DNA from: Bin80 sp965220935
GTDB lineage: Bacteria > Bacteroidota > Rhodothermia > Rhodothermales > Bin80
Direction of reading: 5' to 3'
Length of the DNA stretch: 64,000 nucleotides
Assembly (NCBI GenBank): GCA_965220935.1
Contig: OZ244857.1
Span: forward strand, 558,001-622,000
This document shows positions 1 to 9,100 of this stretch, in pieces. The notes below the pieces were generated by a model that worked only from the letters and a program-made list of their open reading frames with translations, searched no databases and was not told where the DNA came from. The position numbers were made by a program, and so were the translations under genes. Each line of letters starts with the position of its first letter. Positions within the stretch are counted from its first letter, which is position 1.

Positions 1-120
1 AGATATTCTATTGAAGCGTTCGGAAGAATCAACAATCTAACAGACGAAACAATTCTCCCACAATTAGGTCTTCCGGGCCCAGGTCGGGAGATTCACATGG
101 GGCTTCAGTTCACACTGTAG
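1..120 (+). CDS. TonB-dependent receptor, C-terminal end only
   Basis: Frame 1 is open from the window edge to a TAG and encodes the last 39 residues of a protein. The segment contains NNLTDE, then LPQLGLPGPGREIHMGLQFTL at the terminus. This is the pattern of the last two beta strands of TonB-dependent outer-membrane receptors: a conserved N-L-x-D-E, a PGR turn, and alternating hydrophobics ending in an aromatic-x-hydrophobic outer-membrane sorting signal. Such receptors import siderophores, vitamins or glycans across the outer membrane. The substrate cannot be told from this fragment. No terminator hairpin with a T-tract follows. Confidence 0.72.
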   Translation, partial: RYSIEAFGRINNLTDETILPQLGLPGPGREIHMGLQFTL

Positions 121-547
121 AGGCAGTAAAAGAAGTTCAGCCGCTTTGTCTTTATTTTGCGCAAGCGCAAGTCAATGCAACAGATTAAAATATGGAATAT
201 TAATTGTCTCATCGTGAAATAGTAATCAAAAAATCCTCGATGCACTTTCGCGTTATTGTTGTACAAAAAGGGGGATCTCATAAATTAAATCACAATGATT
301 GAACTTCGCATAGGAGTTGTAGATGTTTCAGTTGGTGATTATAATTCACCTCTGAATTCTCGGAGGTAGTCCCACATTTGTAAAACTGAAATGCTGAACC
401 ATCAAGGTATGGGCACCAGGCTTCAAATGAGTAAGAACTGGAAGGTTTTGGATAGCACTTGGGGTTTTGATTCTCTGATTGAAGAGGTAAAGATATGGTC
501 GTTTGTATGACTACTTCCAGGAATCTCATCCATCTTATAATAAAGAT
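121..547. other. Intergenic region, no gene recognised
   Basis: This 427-base stretch lies between the receptor end (plus strand) and the end of pckA (minus strand), so two genes converge here. A minus-strand open frame at 290-529 has no recognisable family features and is probably chance. A short palindrome around 157-170 (TTGCGCAAGCGCAA) is the only local structure seen, and it has no T-run. Confidence 0.5.
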
Positions 548-2119
548 TCATGATAGTTTCGGCCCAGCGGATTGAACATCTGCCGAACATCTACTCGCAT
601 ATTGCGCAAAGTTGTCAGCGAATAGAATAGAGAGTCGCCGAGCAGTTTCATAGTAAGTCTGTCTATCAGACCACATCTTCTCGGGGAATAATAGGGAATC
701 TGGTAGATCTGGACATTGTTTAGGAATGGAAAGTCCGAAGATTGGCTCAACGACCACAGGAGTATCAGCAAGGGCTCCACTGTGGATTGAATCAATCACT
801 GCACGAGTATATTGAAGCTTAATTCGTTCTCTCAAATCTCCAACAAACCCTGTGTTGATCAGCCATGTATAGGCGTGATGCTGATTGATTTTAGTTGCAA
901 GTAATTCGGAATACTTTGCGGGGTGCCAGGCCATAAATGCTGCACCAAAACAAGCAGAAAACGTGGCGACGGGCTCATTGACACCAACCTCAGTCCCAGC
1001 TACTTTCGCGGTATAGCCACTAATAAAATGGTACATGGCCTGCGCAGAGGTGAGACGTGCGATTGGGGGGAGTACGCCAAAGGCGTCAAATGTAAGAAAA
1101 ATGATATTTGACGGATGCCCTCCGACACAGGGAATTTTCGCATTGTCTATATATTCAATCGGAAAGCATGCGCGAGTATTTTGAGTCAATTGGGTATCGG
1201 TATAATCAACGGTATGAGTGATGGGGTCTAAGATGACGTTTTCCAATACGGTACCAAAACGAATCGCTTTGTAGATTTCTGGTTCTTGGTCGGCAGACAG
1301 GTTAATGGCTTTTGCGTAGCAACCTCCCTCAATATTGAAAATCCCGTCATCGGCCCAACAGTGTTCATCATCACCAATGAGCGAGCGCCGAGGATCGGCC
1401 GATAGGGTAGTTTTTCCTGTACCAGAAAGTCCGAAAAATAACGATACATCTCCATTGACTCCCTGATTGGCCGAACAGTGCATAGATAAGACACCTTGTC
1501 GAGGCATAATATAATTCATGATCGTGAAGACACCTTTTTTCATTTCTCCTGCATACTCTGTCCCCAAAATGACCATTTGTTGATCCTCAAATGAGATATC
1601 AATACTTGTCTTTGAGGACATGTAGGTTGTGTGTCGGTTGGCAGGAAACATCCCCGCATTATACACGACATAGTCAGGAGTCCCAAAGTTACCAAGCTCC
1701 TCATCGCTGAGGCGAATTAACATATTGCGCATGAACAATGCATGATATGCACGCTCACAGATAATCCGGACTTTAATTCGGTATTTAGGATTCCAGCCAG
1801 CATAGCCATCTACGACATAGAGGCGATCCCGGGTGTTGAGATAATCACGTGCACGCTCGCGGTTAATTTCAAATGTATGCTGATCAATGGGTAAGTTGAC
1901 AGACCCCCACCAAATATCACGATCACTTGGAGGGGCTTTCACGATTCGTTTGTCGCGGGGGCTCCGCCCAGTTTTTGCCCCACTCTTAATAGAAATGGCG
2001 CCACAATGAGCAATTGAAGCATCAGGTTCATGACGGAGTGCTTCCTCATACAAGACAGCAGGCACTACATTCTGTCGGATGTCCTTGACCGTGATGCCCT
2101 GCGGTGTAAGGTCAAGCAT
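548..2119 (-). CDS. pckA: Phosphoenolpyruvate carboxykinase (ATP)
   Basis: This enzyme converts oxaloacetate and ATP to phosphoenolpyruvate, CO2 and ADP, the first committed step of gluconeogenesis, in the cytoplasm. The 523 residues match the usual 520-540 of the ATP-dependent family. Visible features are the substrate-binding GRSPRDK (51-57), NRHTTYMSSKTS (161-172), EMKKG with the metal-site lysine (192-196), the Walker A GLSGTGKT (230-237) and the kinase-2 GDDEH (249-253). The ATG at 2119 gives a normal N-terminus. An acyl-CoA synthetase lies 53 bases upstream on the same strand, so the two may be co-transcribed: fatty-acid activation feeding acetyl-CoA, with PEPCK returning carbon to sugars. 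No damage is seen in the reading frame. Confidence 0.96.
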   Translation of the reverse strand: MLDLTPQGITVKDIRQNVVPAVLYEEALRHEPDASIAHCGAISIKSGAKTGRSPRDKRIVKAPPSDRDIWWGSVNLPIDQHTFEINRERARDYLNTRDRLYVVDGYAGWNPKYRIKVRIICERAYHALFMRNMLIRLSDEELGNFGTPDYVVYNAGMFPANRHTTYMSSKTSIDISFEDQQMVILGTEYAGEMKKGVFTIMNYIMPRQGVLSMHCSANQGVNGDVSLFFGLSGTGKTTLSADPRRSLIGDDEHCWADDGIFNIEGGCYAKAINLSADQEPEIYKAIRFGTVLENVILDPITHTVDYTDTQLTQNTRACFPIEYIDNAKIPCVGGHPSNIIFLTFDAFGVLPPIARLTSAQAMYHFISGYTAKVAGTEVGVNEPVATFSACFGAAFMAWHPAKYSELLATKINQHHAYTWLINTGFVGDLRERIKLQYTRAVIDSIHSGALADTPVVVEPIFGLSIPKQCPDLPDSLLFPEKMWSDRQTYYETARRLSILFADNFAQYASRCSADVQSAGPKLS

Positions 2120-2172
2120 AAAATGAGAAATAATACAGGGTTCTTCTCATTGCAATTGAGACATATGCAAGA

Positions 2173-3912
2173 TCAGGACGTATACATGCTGTCAATTTCA
2201 TCTTTAAACTGTGTGAATATATTTTTGCGTCGGACTTTGAGGGTAGGTGTGAGCTGGCCCCCATCAATGGTAAATGGATCGTGGATAACATGAAATTTCT
2301 TTATCTGTTCCCAAGGAGGCAGATCCTGATTCACATCATCAATGATGGTCTGAACTTCACGCTCCAACACAGAAGAATCTACTTCTTTTCCTAATGCTTG
2401 CTCTACATATCTTGCATCTACAACGATCAGAGCTGCACAAAACTTGAAGTCTGGGCCAACAACGACCGCATGTTCAATTAGTGCACTTGATGCGAGTGCA
2501 ACTTCAATCGGGGCAGGTGCGATGTATTTCCCAGTAGATAACTTAAATAGCTGTTTCTTTCGATCAGTGATGTGTAGATACCCATCTTCGTCAATCTTGC
2601 CGATGTCCCCCGTATGTAGCCAGCCGTCCTCAGAGATCGTCTGGGCAGTTTCATCGGGTAGATTAAGATAGCCAGCCATGATATGAGGTCCTTTGGTTAA
2701 TATCTCGCCGTCTTCTTCTGCAATTTTGACTTGAACATCTTGAATTGGTGTTCCAACCGAACCAGCACGCAGCTTACCGCGCTCGTAGAGGGTAATTACA
2801 GGAGATGTTTCGGTCAATCCATATCCTTGCCCACAGTATATTCCTATCCCGTTGATAAAGGATTGGACTTTTGGGGACAGTGCTGCACCACCACTGGTAA
2901 TGGCCTCTAAATTACCCCCAAATCTGGCACGCGCTTTTTTATAGACCAATGAATCTGCAATCTTATCTGATAGTGAATTGGATGGGTTCTCTATGTCATA
3001 GTTTTCCGCCTTATTGAATGCCCAAAGAGCAACCTGCCCCTGAATCCCCGTCGTTTCGATCGCTTTAGTCATCATTGCCGAATGCACTTTTTCTAGCAAA
3101 CGAGGAACGGTTGTCATGTGATGTGGCCGAATGTGCTGGATGTCATCCATGAGTTCATCAGGCGTTTCAATAAAGTAAATTGCACAGGACTTGAAGATGT
3201 AAAATAGTGATGCGATTCGCTCAAAGGAATGAGATAATGGAAGAAAAGATAGAACGTTACAAGGAACATCAAAGGTGAGCCGATCCCCAAGTGACATAGC
3301 ATTGGTGGTTAAATTGCGATGGGTGAGCATGACCCCTTTTGGTTGTCCTGTTGTTCCAGAGGTATAGCAGATGGTTGCTAGATCTTCATGTTGTATCTTG
3401 GATTTTGTCTGACTGATCAGGTCTGGAGTTTCGGAAAGTTGTTCTTTTCCGCGGGTCATTACATCACCAAGGGTCATCATCTCCGAGGAGAATTTATCCT
3501 GAATCCCAACCATCCATTTTAATGATGGAGTATCTGACATCATTTGAGCAGGGCAACGATCATACAGGTTTTGGGAAGAGACAGCATATCCACATACGCT
3601 TGCATCCTTTAAGATATATAGGATCTGCGCTTGGGGCTGAGTCGTATAGATTGGAACACTCGTAGCTCCAAGTGATAAAAGTGCGTAATCTATCAATAGC
3701 CACTCAGTGCTGTTTTCTGAATGGATTGCTACACGATCCCCTTTGCGCACTCCGAGGCTATAGAAACCTGCAGCGCATGCATTCAACTGCTCTTTGAATG
3801 ATGTTATATCCGTATCGTACCAAGTTCCTTTTCGTTTGGTAGAAGCGACGATCCCAGAATAGTTGTTAAGTCCATGATCTATAAGTTCACAGAGATTAGA
3901 GATAGAAGACAT
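2173..3912 (-). CDS. Long-chain acyl-CoA synthetase (AMP-forming)
   Basis: This enzyme activates fatty acids to acyl-CoA through an acyl-adenylate, at the membrane or in the cytoplasm. It has 579 residues, close to the 590-620 typical of bacterial FadD15-type enzymes. The AMP-binding signature YTSGTTGQPKGVMLTHRN is present in the middle, followed by the A5 motif GYGLTETSPV, the hinge-region motif DGWLHTGDIG and TDRKKQLFKLSTGKYIAP. The catalytic lysine region near the C-terminus is intact. pckA follows 53 bases downstream, and moaC is divergent across a 269-base gap that should hold both promoters. The chain-length preference cannot be read from the sequence. The close relatives are the eukaryote-like long-chain ligases rather than acetyl-CoA synthetases. 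Confidence 0.93.
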   Translation of the reverse strand: MSSISNLCELIDHGLNNYSGIVASTKRKGTWYDTDITSFKEQLNACAAGFYSLGVRKGDRVAIHSENSTEWLLIDYALLSLGATSVPIYTTQPQAQILYILKDASVCGYAVSSQNLYDRCPAQMMSDTPSLKWMVGIQDKFSSEMMTLGDVMTRGKEQLSETPDLISQTKSKIQHEDLATICYTSGTTGQPKGVMLTHRNLTTNAMSLGDRLTFDVPCNVLSFLPLSHSFERIASLFYIFKSCAIYFIETPDELMDDIQHIRPHHMTTVPRLLEKVHSAMMTKAIETTGIQGQVALWAFNKAENYDIENPSNSLSDKIADSLVYKKARARFGGNLEAITSGGAALSPKVQSFINGIGIYCGQGYGLTETSPVITLYERGKLRAGSVGTPIQDVQVKIAEEDGEILTKGPHIMAGYLNLPDETAQTISEDGWLHTGDIGKIDEDGYLHITDRKKQLFKLSTGKYIAPAPIEVALASSALIEHAVVVGPDFKFCAALIVVDARYVEQALGKEVDSSVLEREVQTIIDDVNQDLPPWEQIKKFHVIHDPFTIDGGQLTPTLKVRRKNIFTQFKDEIDSMYTS

Positions 3913-4181
3913 AATGATAAAATGAACTTTATTGTTAAAATAGAAAGTTAAGGCAAAAATGCAGATATCAGGTCCATTAATTCCATTAGTGATGCATCAA
4001 TCGTTTTTTTTGACATGATCAAACGCATACAATGCCAAGATACGACAAAATGAGGATTAATCTATGTGACATGCGTGACGATTACTACAAGATTGAAATA
4101 TGCACATCTTTCGTCAAAAACAATTAAATTTGAGTGCTCATTGATGTATTTTAATACAATGTTTAGTTTTGGACGCAATGA

Positions 4182-4691
4182 ATGATGTCTATACCAGAGT
4201 TTACGCATCTTAAAGATAACGAGGGCATTCATATGGTGGATATTTCACATAAATCACCGACTCTACGCTCGGCAGTTGCAGAGAGTGTTGTACATTTAGG
4301 CCGTGATGCATTTGGGGCTTTGATCACCAATCAGGTGGCCAAAGGAGATGTTCTTACTTCTGCTCAACTAGCGGGTATTATGGGCGCAAAAGAGACGAGC
4401 CGTTTGATTCCTCTGTGTCATCCTGTCTCACTCAGTGGGGTTAATTTATCATTTTCATTGGACGAAAAAGCATCTGCCGTGACGATTCAGGCTACGGTCA
4501 CTTGCACCGATACTACTGGCGTGGAGATGGAGGCCTTGACGGCCGTTTCAGTCGCTGCGTTGACCATGTATGATATGTGTAAATCTATTTCAAAAGCAAT
4601 ACGTATCACAAACATACAGTTAATTTCAAAAGACGGTGGAGCACACGGTAATTATTCGGTGTATGCCCCCCATAAACAATCTGGAGACTAA
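4182..4691 (+). CDS. moaC: Cyclic pyranopterin monophosphate synthase MoaC
   Basis: MoaC acts with MoaA in the first step of molybdenum cofactor synthesis, forming cyclic pyranopterin monophosphate. The 169-residue length is typical. Recognisable blocks are HMVDISHKSPTLRSA near the N-terminus, LIPLCHPV, TGVEMEALTAVSVAALTMYD and the KDGG loop near the C-terminus, which contains the catalytic lysine region. The ATG at 4182 is followed at once by a second in-frame ATG, so either could serve. floA starts 3 bases after the stop, implying one transcript, although the two products have no known shared function. No other Mo-cofactor genes occur in the window, so the rest of the pathway must lie elsewhere. 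Confidence 0.95.
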   Translation: MMSIPEFTHLKDNEGIHMVDISHKSPTLRSAVAESVVHLGRDAFGALITNQVAKGDVLTSAQLAGIMGAKETSRLIPLCHPVSLSGVNLSFSLDEKASAVTIQATVTCTDTTGVEMEALTAVSVAALTMYDMCKSISKAIRITNIQLISKDGGAHGNYSVYAPHKQSGD

Positions 4692-4694
4692 TTC

Positions 4695-5681
4695 ATGGAA
4701 AGCTTATTGAACTTGGGTAGTTTTGCCCTCATTCTGATTATTATTTTTGGTGGAATCCTATTGTTATACTTTGTACCGGTACGACTCTGGATCACCGCTA
4801 TCTTCTCGGGAGTTCGTTTGAAACTCTTTCGTGATTTGGTCGGCATGCGGCTTCGTCGCGTGCCTCCTGAACAGATTGTGAAGCCACTCATTACGGCTCA
4901 CAAAGCCGGAATTCCTGCTGAAACGCCTAAGCTTGAGGCGCACTTTTTGGCTGGGGGAAATGTTCAGCAAGTCATCAATGCACTGATTTCTGCTGATAAA
5001 GCAGATATTGACCTGCCCTTTGAGCGTGCTACGGCGATTGACCTTGCAGGCCGAGATGTGTTTGAAGCCGTGCAGGTTTCTGTGAATCCTAAGGTGATTG
5101 AAACCCCGCCGATTTCGGCTATTGCTAAAGATGGTATCCAACTACGAGCAATTGCGCGCGTCACTGTACGTGCGAATATTGAGCGATTGGTTGGTGGAGC
5201 GGGTGAAGAAACCATCATCGCTCGCGTCGGGGAGGGTATCGTCTCTACCATTGGCTCATCAGACTCACACGCCGCAGTACTGGAAAATCCTGATATCATC
5301 TCAAAGACTGTTCTGGCCAAGGGATTGGATTCGGGTACCGCCTTTGAAATTCTTTCTATTGATATTGCAGATGTTGATGTCGGTGAAAATATCGGTGCTA
5401 AACTACAGACCGATCAGGCAGAAGCAGATCTTCAGGTTGCTCGGGCCAAGGCCGAAGAGCGCCGTGCTGCAGCTGTTGCATTAGAGCAAGAGATGGTTGC
5501 CCGTGTTCAAGAAGCTCGTGCGCGAGTTGTGGAGGCGGAGGCACTTGTCCCAGAAGCAATTTCTCAGGCTTTTCGCAATGGGCAACTCGGGGTGATGGAT
5601 TATTATAACCTGCGTAACATTGAAGCAGATACCGATATGCGTACCGCCATTAGTGGTGGACAAGACGGAGCAGAAAAGTAG
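4695..5681 (+). CDS. floA: Flotillin-like protein FloA (UPF0365)
   Basis: This is a membrane scaffold protein of functional membrane microdomains. It has 328 residues, the family's normal length. An N-terminal hydrophobic hairpin covers about residues 8-40 and includes a run of five I/L residues, FGG and VPVRLWITAIFSGVR. A PHB/SPFH-like domain follows with RLRRVPPEQIV and GGNVQQVINALISADKA. The C-terminal half is an Ala/Glu-rich helix (about 225-290) with EADLQVARAKAEERRAAAVA, as expected for flotillin coiled coils. The ATG lies 3 bases after the moaC stop. Two strong inverted repeats follow within 140 bases and may end this transcript. Confidence 0.94.
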   Translation: MESLLNLGSFALILIIIFGGILLLYFVPVRLWITAIFSGVRLKLFRDLVGMRLRRVPPEQIVKPLITAHKAGIPAETPKLEAHFLAGGNVQQVINALISADKADIDLPFERATAIDLAGRDVFEAVQVSVNPKVIETPPISAIAKDGIQLRAIARVTVRANIERLVGGAGEETIIARVGEGIVSTIGSSDSHAAVLENPDIISKTVLAKGLDSGTAFEILSIDIADVDVGENIGAKLQTDQAEADLQVARAKAEERRAAAVALEQEMVARVQEARARVVEAEALVPEAISQAFRNGQLGVMDYYNLRNIEADTDMRTAISGGQDGAEK

Positions 5682-5717
5682 TCTAAAATATCACATTCAT
5701 GACGGGATTTGAATCAT

Positions 5718-5747
5718 AGCCCATCATTTCTCGCGAAATGATGGGCT
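5718..5747 (+). terminator. Perfect 13-bp inverted repeat after floA
   Basis: The arm AGCCCATCATTTC (5718-5730) pairs exactly with GAAATGATGGGCT (5735-5747) around a 4-base TCGC loop. It lies 37 bases after the floA stop, a place where a terminator is expected. No T-run follows, so a classical intrinsic terminator is not shown. It may be a bidirectional mRNA-end hairpin. Confidence 0.5.
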
Positions 5748-5776
5748 GCGGATCTACAACGAATCTTTATCAAACT

Positions 5777-5820
5777 ACAGCAATTCCAACTAAATTCTAG
5801 CCGTTAGTGGGAATTGCTGT
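5777..5820. repeat. Second long inverted repeat, 16-bp arms with one mismatch
   Basis: The arm 5777-5792 (ACAGCAATTCCAACTA) pairs with 5805-5820 (TAGTGGGAATTGCTGT) with one mismatch and a 12-base loop. It lies 29 bases after the first hairpin. The remaining 260 bases up to the leader ORF at 6083 show no recognisable gene. Confidence 0.5.
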
Positions 5821-6082
5821 GGATTAATGACCATGGGGATGGATGTCCAGTTTCCGTAGATGTCTTCTCTGGTCACACATCAGATACGATACTCATGGTC
5901 ATCTGATCGTAAAAATCCAGAATATCTTTAGACCAAACATGTGATATGCTCGGAGATCTTGGCAATTGAAGCAGATTCACCAGGAGATCCTGCGTGTGGG
6001 ATCGGAACACAGTAATTCATGGCAAGTTCAAGTAATGTGTTTATGTTGGTATACTCTCTGTATTGTCCTTTCATTTAATTAA

Positions 6083-6196
6083 ATGTCAATTCTCAATTTC
6101 CTTTCGTTGTTCTTAGTGGCTTCCTCATATGGTGGAAGCGACGCGCTCATTAGCACATCCTCCCTTCTGCCCCCCCCCCATTTTTTCGGGCGATAG
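6083..6196 (+). CDS. Out-of-frame signal-peptide leader of the giant FN3 protein
   Basis: ATG at 6083, directly after an in-frame TAA, opens a 37-codon frame. It encodes MSILNFLSLFLVASSYGGSDA and then STSSLLPPP before it runs into TAG just past the C-run. The first 16 residues form a hydrophobic core followed by small residues, which resembles a Sec signal peptide. The n-region lacks a positive charge, which is atypical. This frame is +1 relative to the large ORF that follows. If the C-run had nine C instead of ten, the leader would read directly into IFSGDSVLG of the large protein and give it a secretion signal. That is an inference from frame arithmetic, not proof that the fused form exists. 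Confidence 0.6.
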   Translation: MSILNFLSLFLVASSYGGSDALISTSSLLPPPHFFGR

Positions 6197-9100
6197 CGTC
6201 TTAGGCAGTTGGCCAGATGGATTTTCCGATACTGATTCGGTAGAGGATTTCCTCTGGATTGACGAAGTTTCGTGGGGCGCTTCCTTTGCGGGCTCACATG
6301 TGCCCCCAGAAATCCCATCCAATGATCCGACAGATCGTGCGGTACCAGATCCCCCTACGAACCTTACAACAATCCGTGTAGGTGCCTATATATTCAATAT
6401 TGTGTGGACGGCCCCAACCAATGATGGTGGTTCTTCCATCACGGGGTACAAGATTGAATGGTCTACCGATGGGGGCGCCAACTGGAATATTTGGGTTGAA
6501 GACACTGGAAACACCCGTACACGGCTCGGTTACAGTAATATCAGATTAACACCTGGAGAGACGTTTCATTTCAGGGTTCGAGCCCTCAATGCGGAGGGCG
6601 AAAGTATGCCCTCCAATGAAAATTCTTTCACAGCTTCAGCCCCTACTGGAGCAGGCATCCCCACCAATGTGAGGGCGACCGTGACTTCGTCTGGTGCAGC
6701 GCAGATTTCCTGGGATGCCCCCACAGATCTATCAGATGGACAGAGGGTTCTATCTTATAGTGTCTATCGTTCCGACGATATGGGATTTTTGACGAGACTC
6801 ACTCCAGACGAGGGGATTCCAGGAACCCAATTACGTTATTTGGACAATTCGGCTGTGATAGGCAAAACCTATGGGTACCTTGTGGATTCAATTTATGGCA
6901 CTAGTCTGGTAGTTTCTTTTGGCAGTGCATATACCCTCCCGATCTTTGTGGACATTGTACTTCCCGAGCCCCCGGGTGCGCCGACCGATTTGGGAAGTCA
7001 ATCTATCTCAACACGGATCACGCTTACTTGGACTCCACCGACGGACATTGGCAGTTCGGCGATCACGGGATACAAGATTGAGGTCTCCCCCAATGGAATG
7101 GAGGATTGGGACACTATCGTTGAAAACCATTCTTCGGTGACTTACCCGCATAACAATTTGTCTTCAGAAACGACGTGGTATTATCGTGTGAGTGCCATCA
7201 ATGATGCTGGCCCGGGGCCTCCTTCAACGACTCTGCGGACAACCACAGCTCCAAGGGCACCGACCGGTCTCAGGGCAGCTCCTGTTTCATTTGATCCTAC
7301 GAAGATCCATCTGAAATGGAAGGTACCACAACCGCCCCAAGGCCGCTCCTCTACGGTTACGGGTTACCGGGTTGAGGTGCGCCCGGGCAGTGAGGAGACT
7401 TGGACGGATCTGGTGCCCAATACCGGTAATACCAAAACTGAATACACGCACACGGGGCTGAGTGGCCAGACGAGTTATTACTCTTATCGGGTCTACGCTC
7501 TCAATGAGGGGGGAGAAAGCCCAGTGTCCAATGAAGACGGTGCTATCAGATGGCAGCTCTCTCCACCGCCACCGCCCACAGGAGTGACCGCCACCGCCTC
7601 GGGGCGGTCGGTCACGGTGACCTGGGATGCACCCCCTACCGCGACCGGAGGTCGTCCCGTCTATGCCTATGAGGTGAGTTTCGATTATGGTATGAATCCG
7701 AGAAAATGGGAATTTATTGAACGAGTGTGGTTGCCGAACCGTGAGCTAACGCATACGGGTTTGGTGGTTGACTCCATTTATTCGTACCATGTTAACGCTC
7801 TGAGTATTGGGGGAATCAGTAATGCTTCTGAGATCGCGAGCGTCACCATTACGGGCACGGCCACTGCACCTGATGCGCCTGGGTATCTGACGGCCACTCC
7901 AGGTGGCAACTCGATCATCAATCTCAGATGGGAGGCACCCGCGGATCATGGTGGGTCTCTGATTATCGGGTACCAGATTGAAGTCTCTACCGACGGGGGA
8001 AGCACATTCACGCCGTTGGTTGCCAATACCATGTCGATTGCCACCTTCTATCAGCACACAGGTTTGTCAAAGGGAGATACACGACATTATCGTGTCCGTG
8101 CGATCAATTCCTCCTCTACCCCATCATCTGAGCCGTCTGAGACCACCAGTGCGATGACTGGTTCGTGGCCAGCCGCGACCGCTCCCTTTCCACCAAGGTC
8201 ACTCACCGCCACCGCTTCGGGAGCCACGATCATTAATCTGAGCTGGCAGACCCCGGAATTTGATGGTGGGCCTCCAATTAAGGGATACAAAATTGAAGTG
8301 TCTGACGACGCTGGGGACTCATTTGATATACTAGTTGAGGACACGGGTGGTACGAAAACGACCTATCGTCACGAGAACTTATGTGCAAATATGACGCGCC
8401 ATTACCGGGTCAGTGCCATCAACCAAGAGAACCTAACTGGTCCTCCGTCTAAGGAGGCATTTGCAACGACTGTGCCGTCCCCTCCCAGCCGTCCGACTTC
8501 ACTCGTAGCAACAGCTTCTGGGCCGACGACGATTACTTTGAGTTGGGGGCTCCCCGCCTGTGACGGAGGTGCTGAAATCAATAAATATCTTGTACAATTA
8601 TGGAATGGGAGGGCATGGGATGATATATCTCCTGCTCACATGGGCACAGAGCGCACCTACTCGCATACGAATCTTACTCCTGCACGGATATATTATTACC
8701 GGGTCAGTGCGTCCAACAGATTGGGGGCAGGGGCTGCTACCCCTTGGGTCCAGGCGAAAACGTTAAGCAGTGGTGGTGATGGCGGAGACGGTGGTGGTGA
8801 TGGTGATGGAGACGGTGGTGATGATGGAGACGGTGATGGTGATGGAGACGGTGATGGTGATGGAGACGGTGATGATGATGGAGACGGTGATGATGATGGA
8901 GACGGTGATGATGGAACACGTCTGCCAGCGGTGACCTTTACTACAGCTTCAGCCAGCGTGGATGAAGCAGCGGGAACCTATCGGATCAGCGTGACTCTGG
9001 GCTCCGCCTCCAGCACGGCAAACACGCTCAGCTACACCGTGTCTGGGACGGCCACCCAAGGGGACGACTACACCATCGCGTCATCGGTTTCCTTGCCCGC

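Noticed and set aside
290..529. 79-codon minus-strand ORF in the first intergenic region
   Set aside because: No recognisable motifs or partner; a frame of this length can occur by chance in AT-rich DNA.
4764..5663. Several open frames overlapping floA on both strands
   Set aside because: All lie within floA, whose product is clearly recognised; they are shadows of its codon pattern.
8770..8911. CRISPR-like array
   Set aside because: The units are contiguous without spacers and lie in frame inside a coding sequence.
8737..8919. Minus-strand His/Arg/Leu-rich open frame (HHHHRL repeats)
   Set aside because: It is the complement of the Gly-Asp coding repeat in the FN3 gene; composition is dictated by that repeat and it has no independent support.
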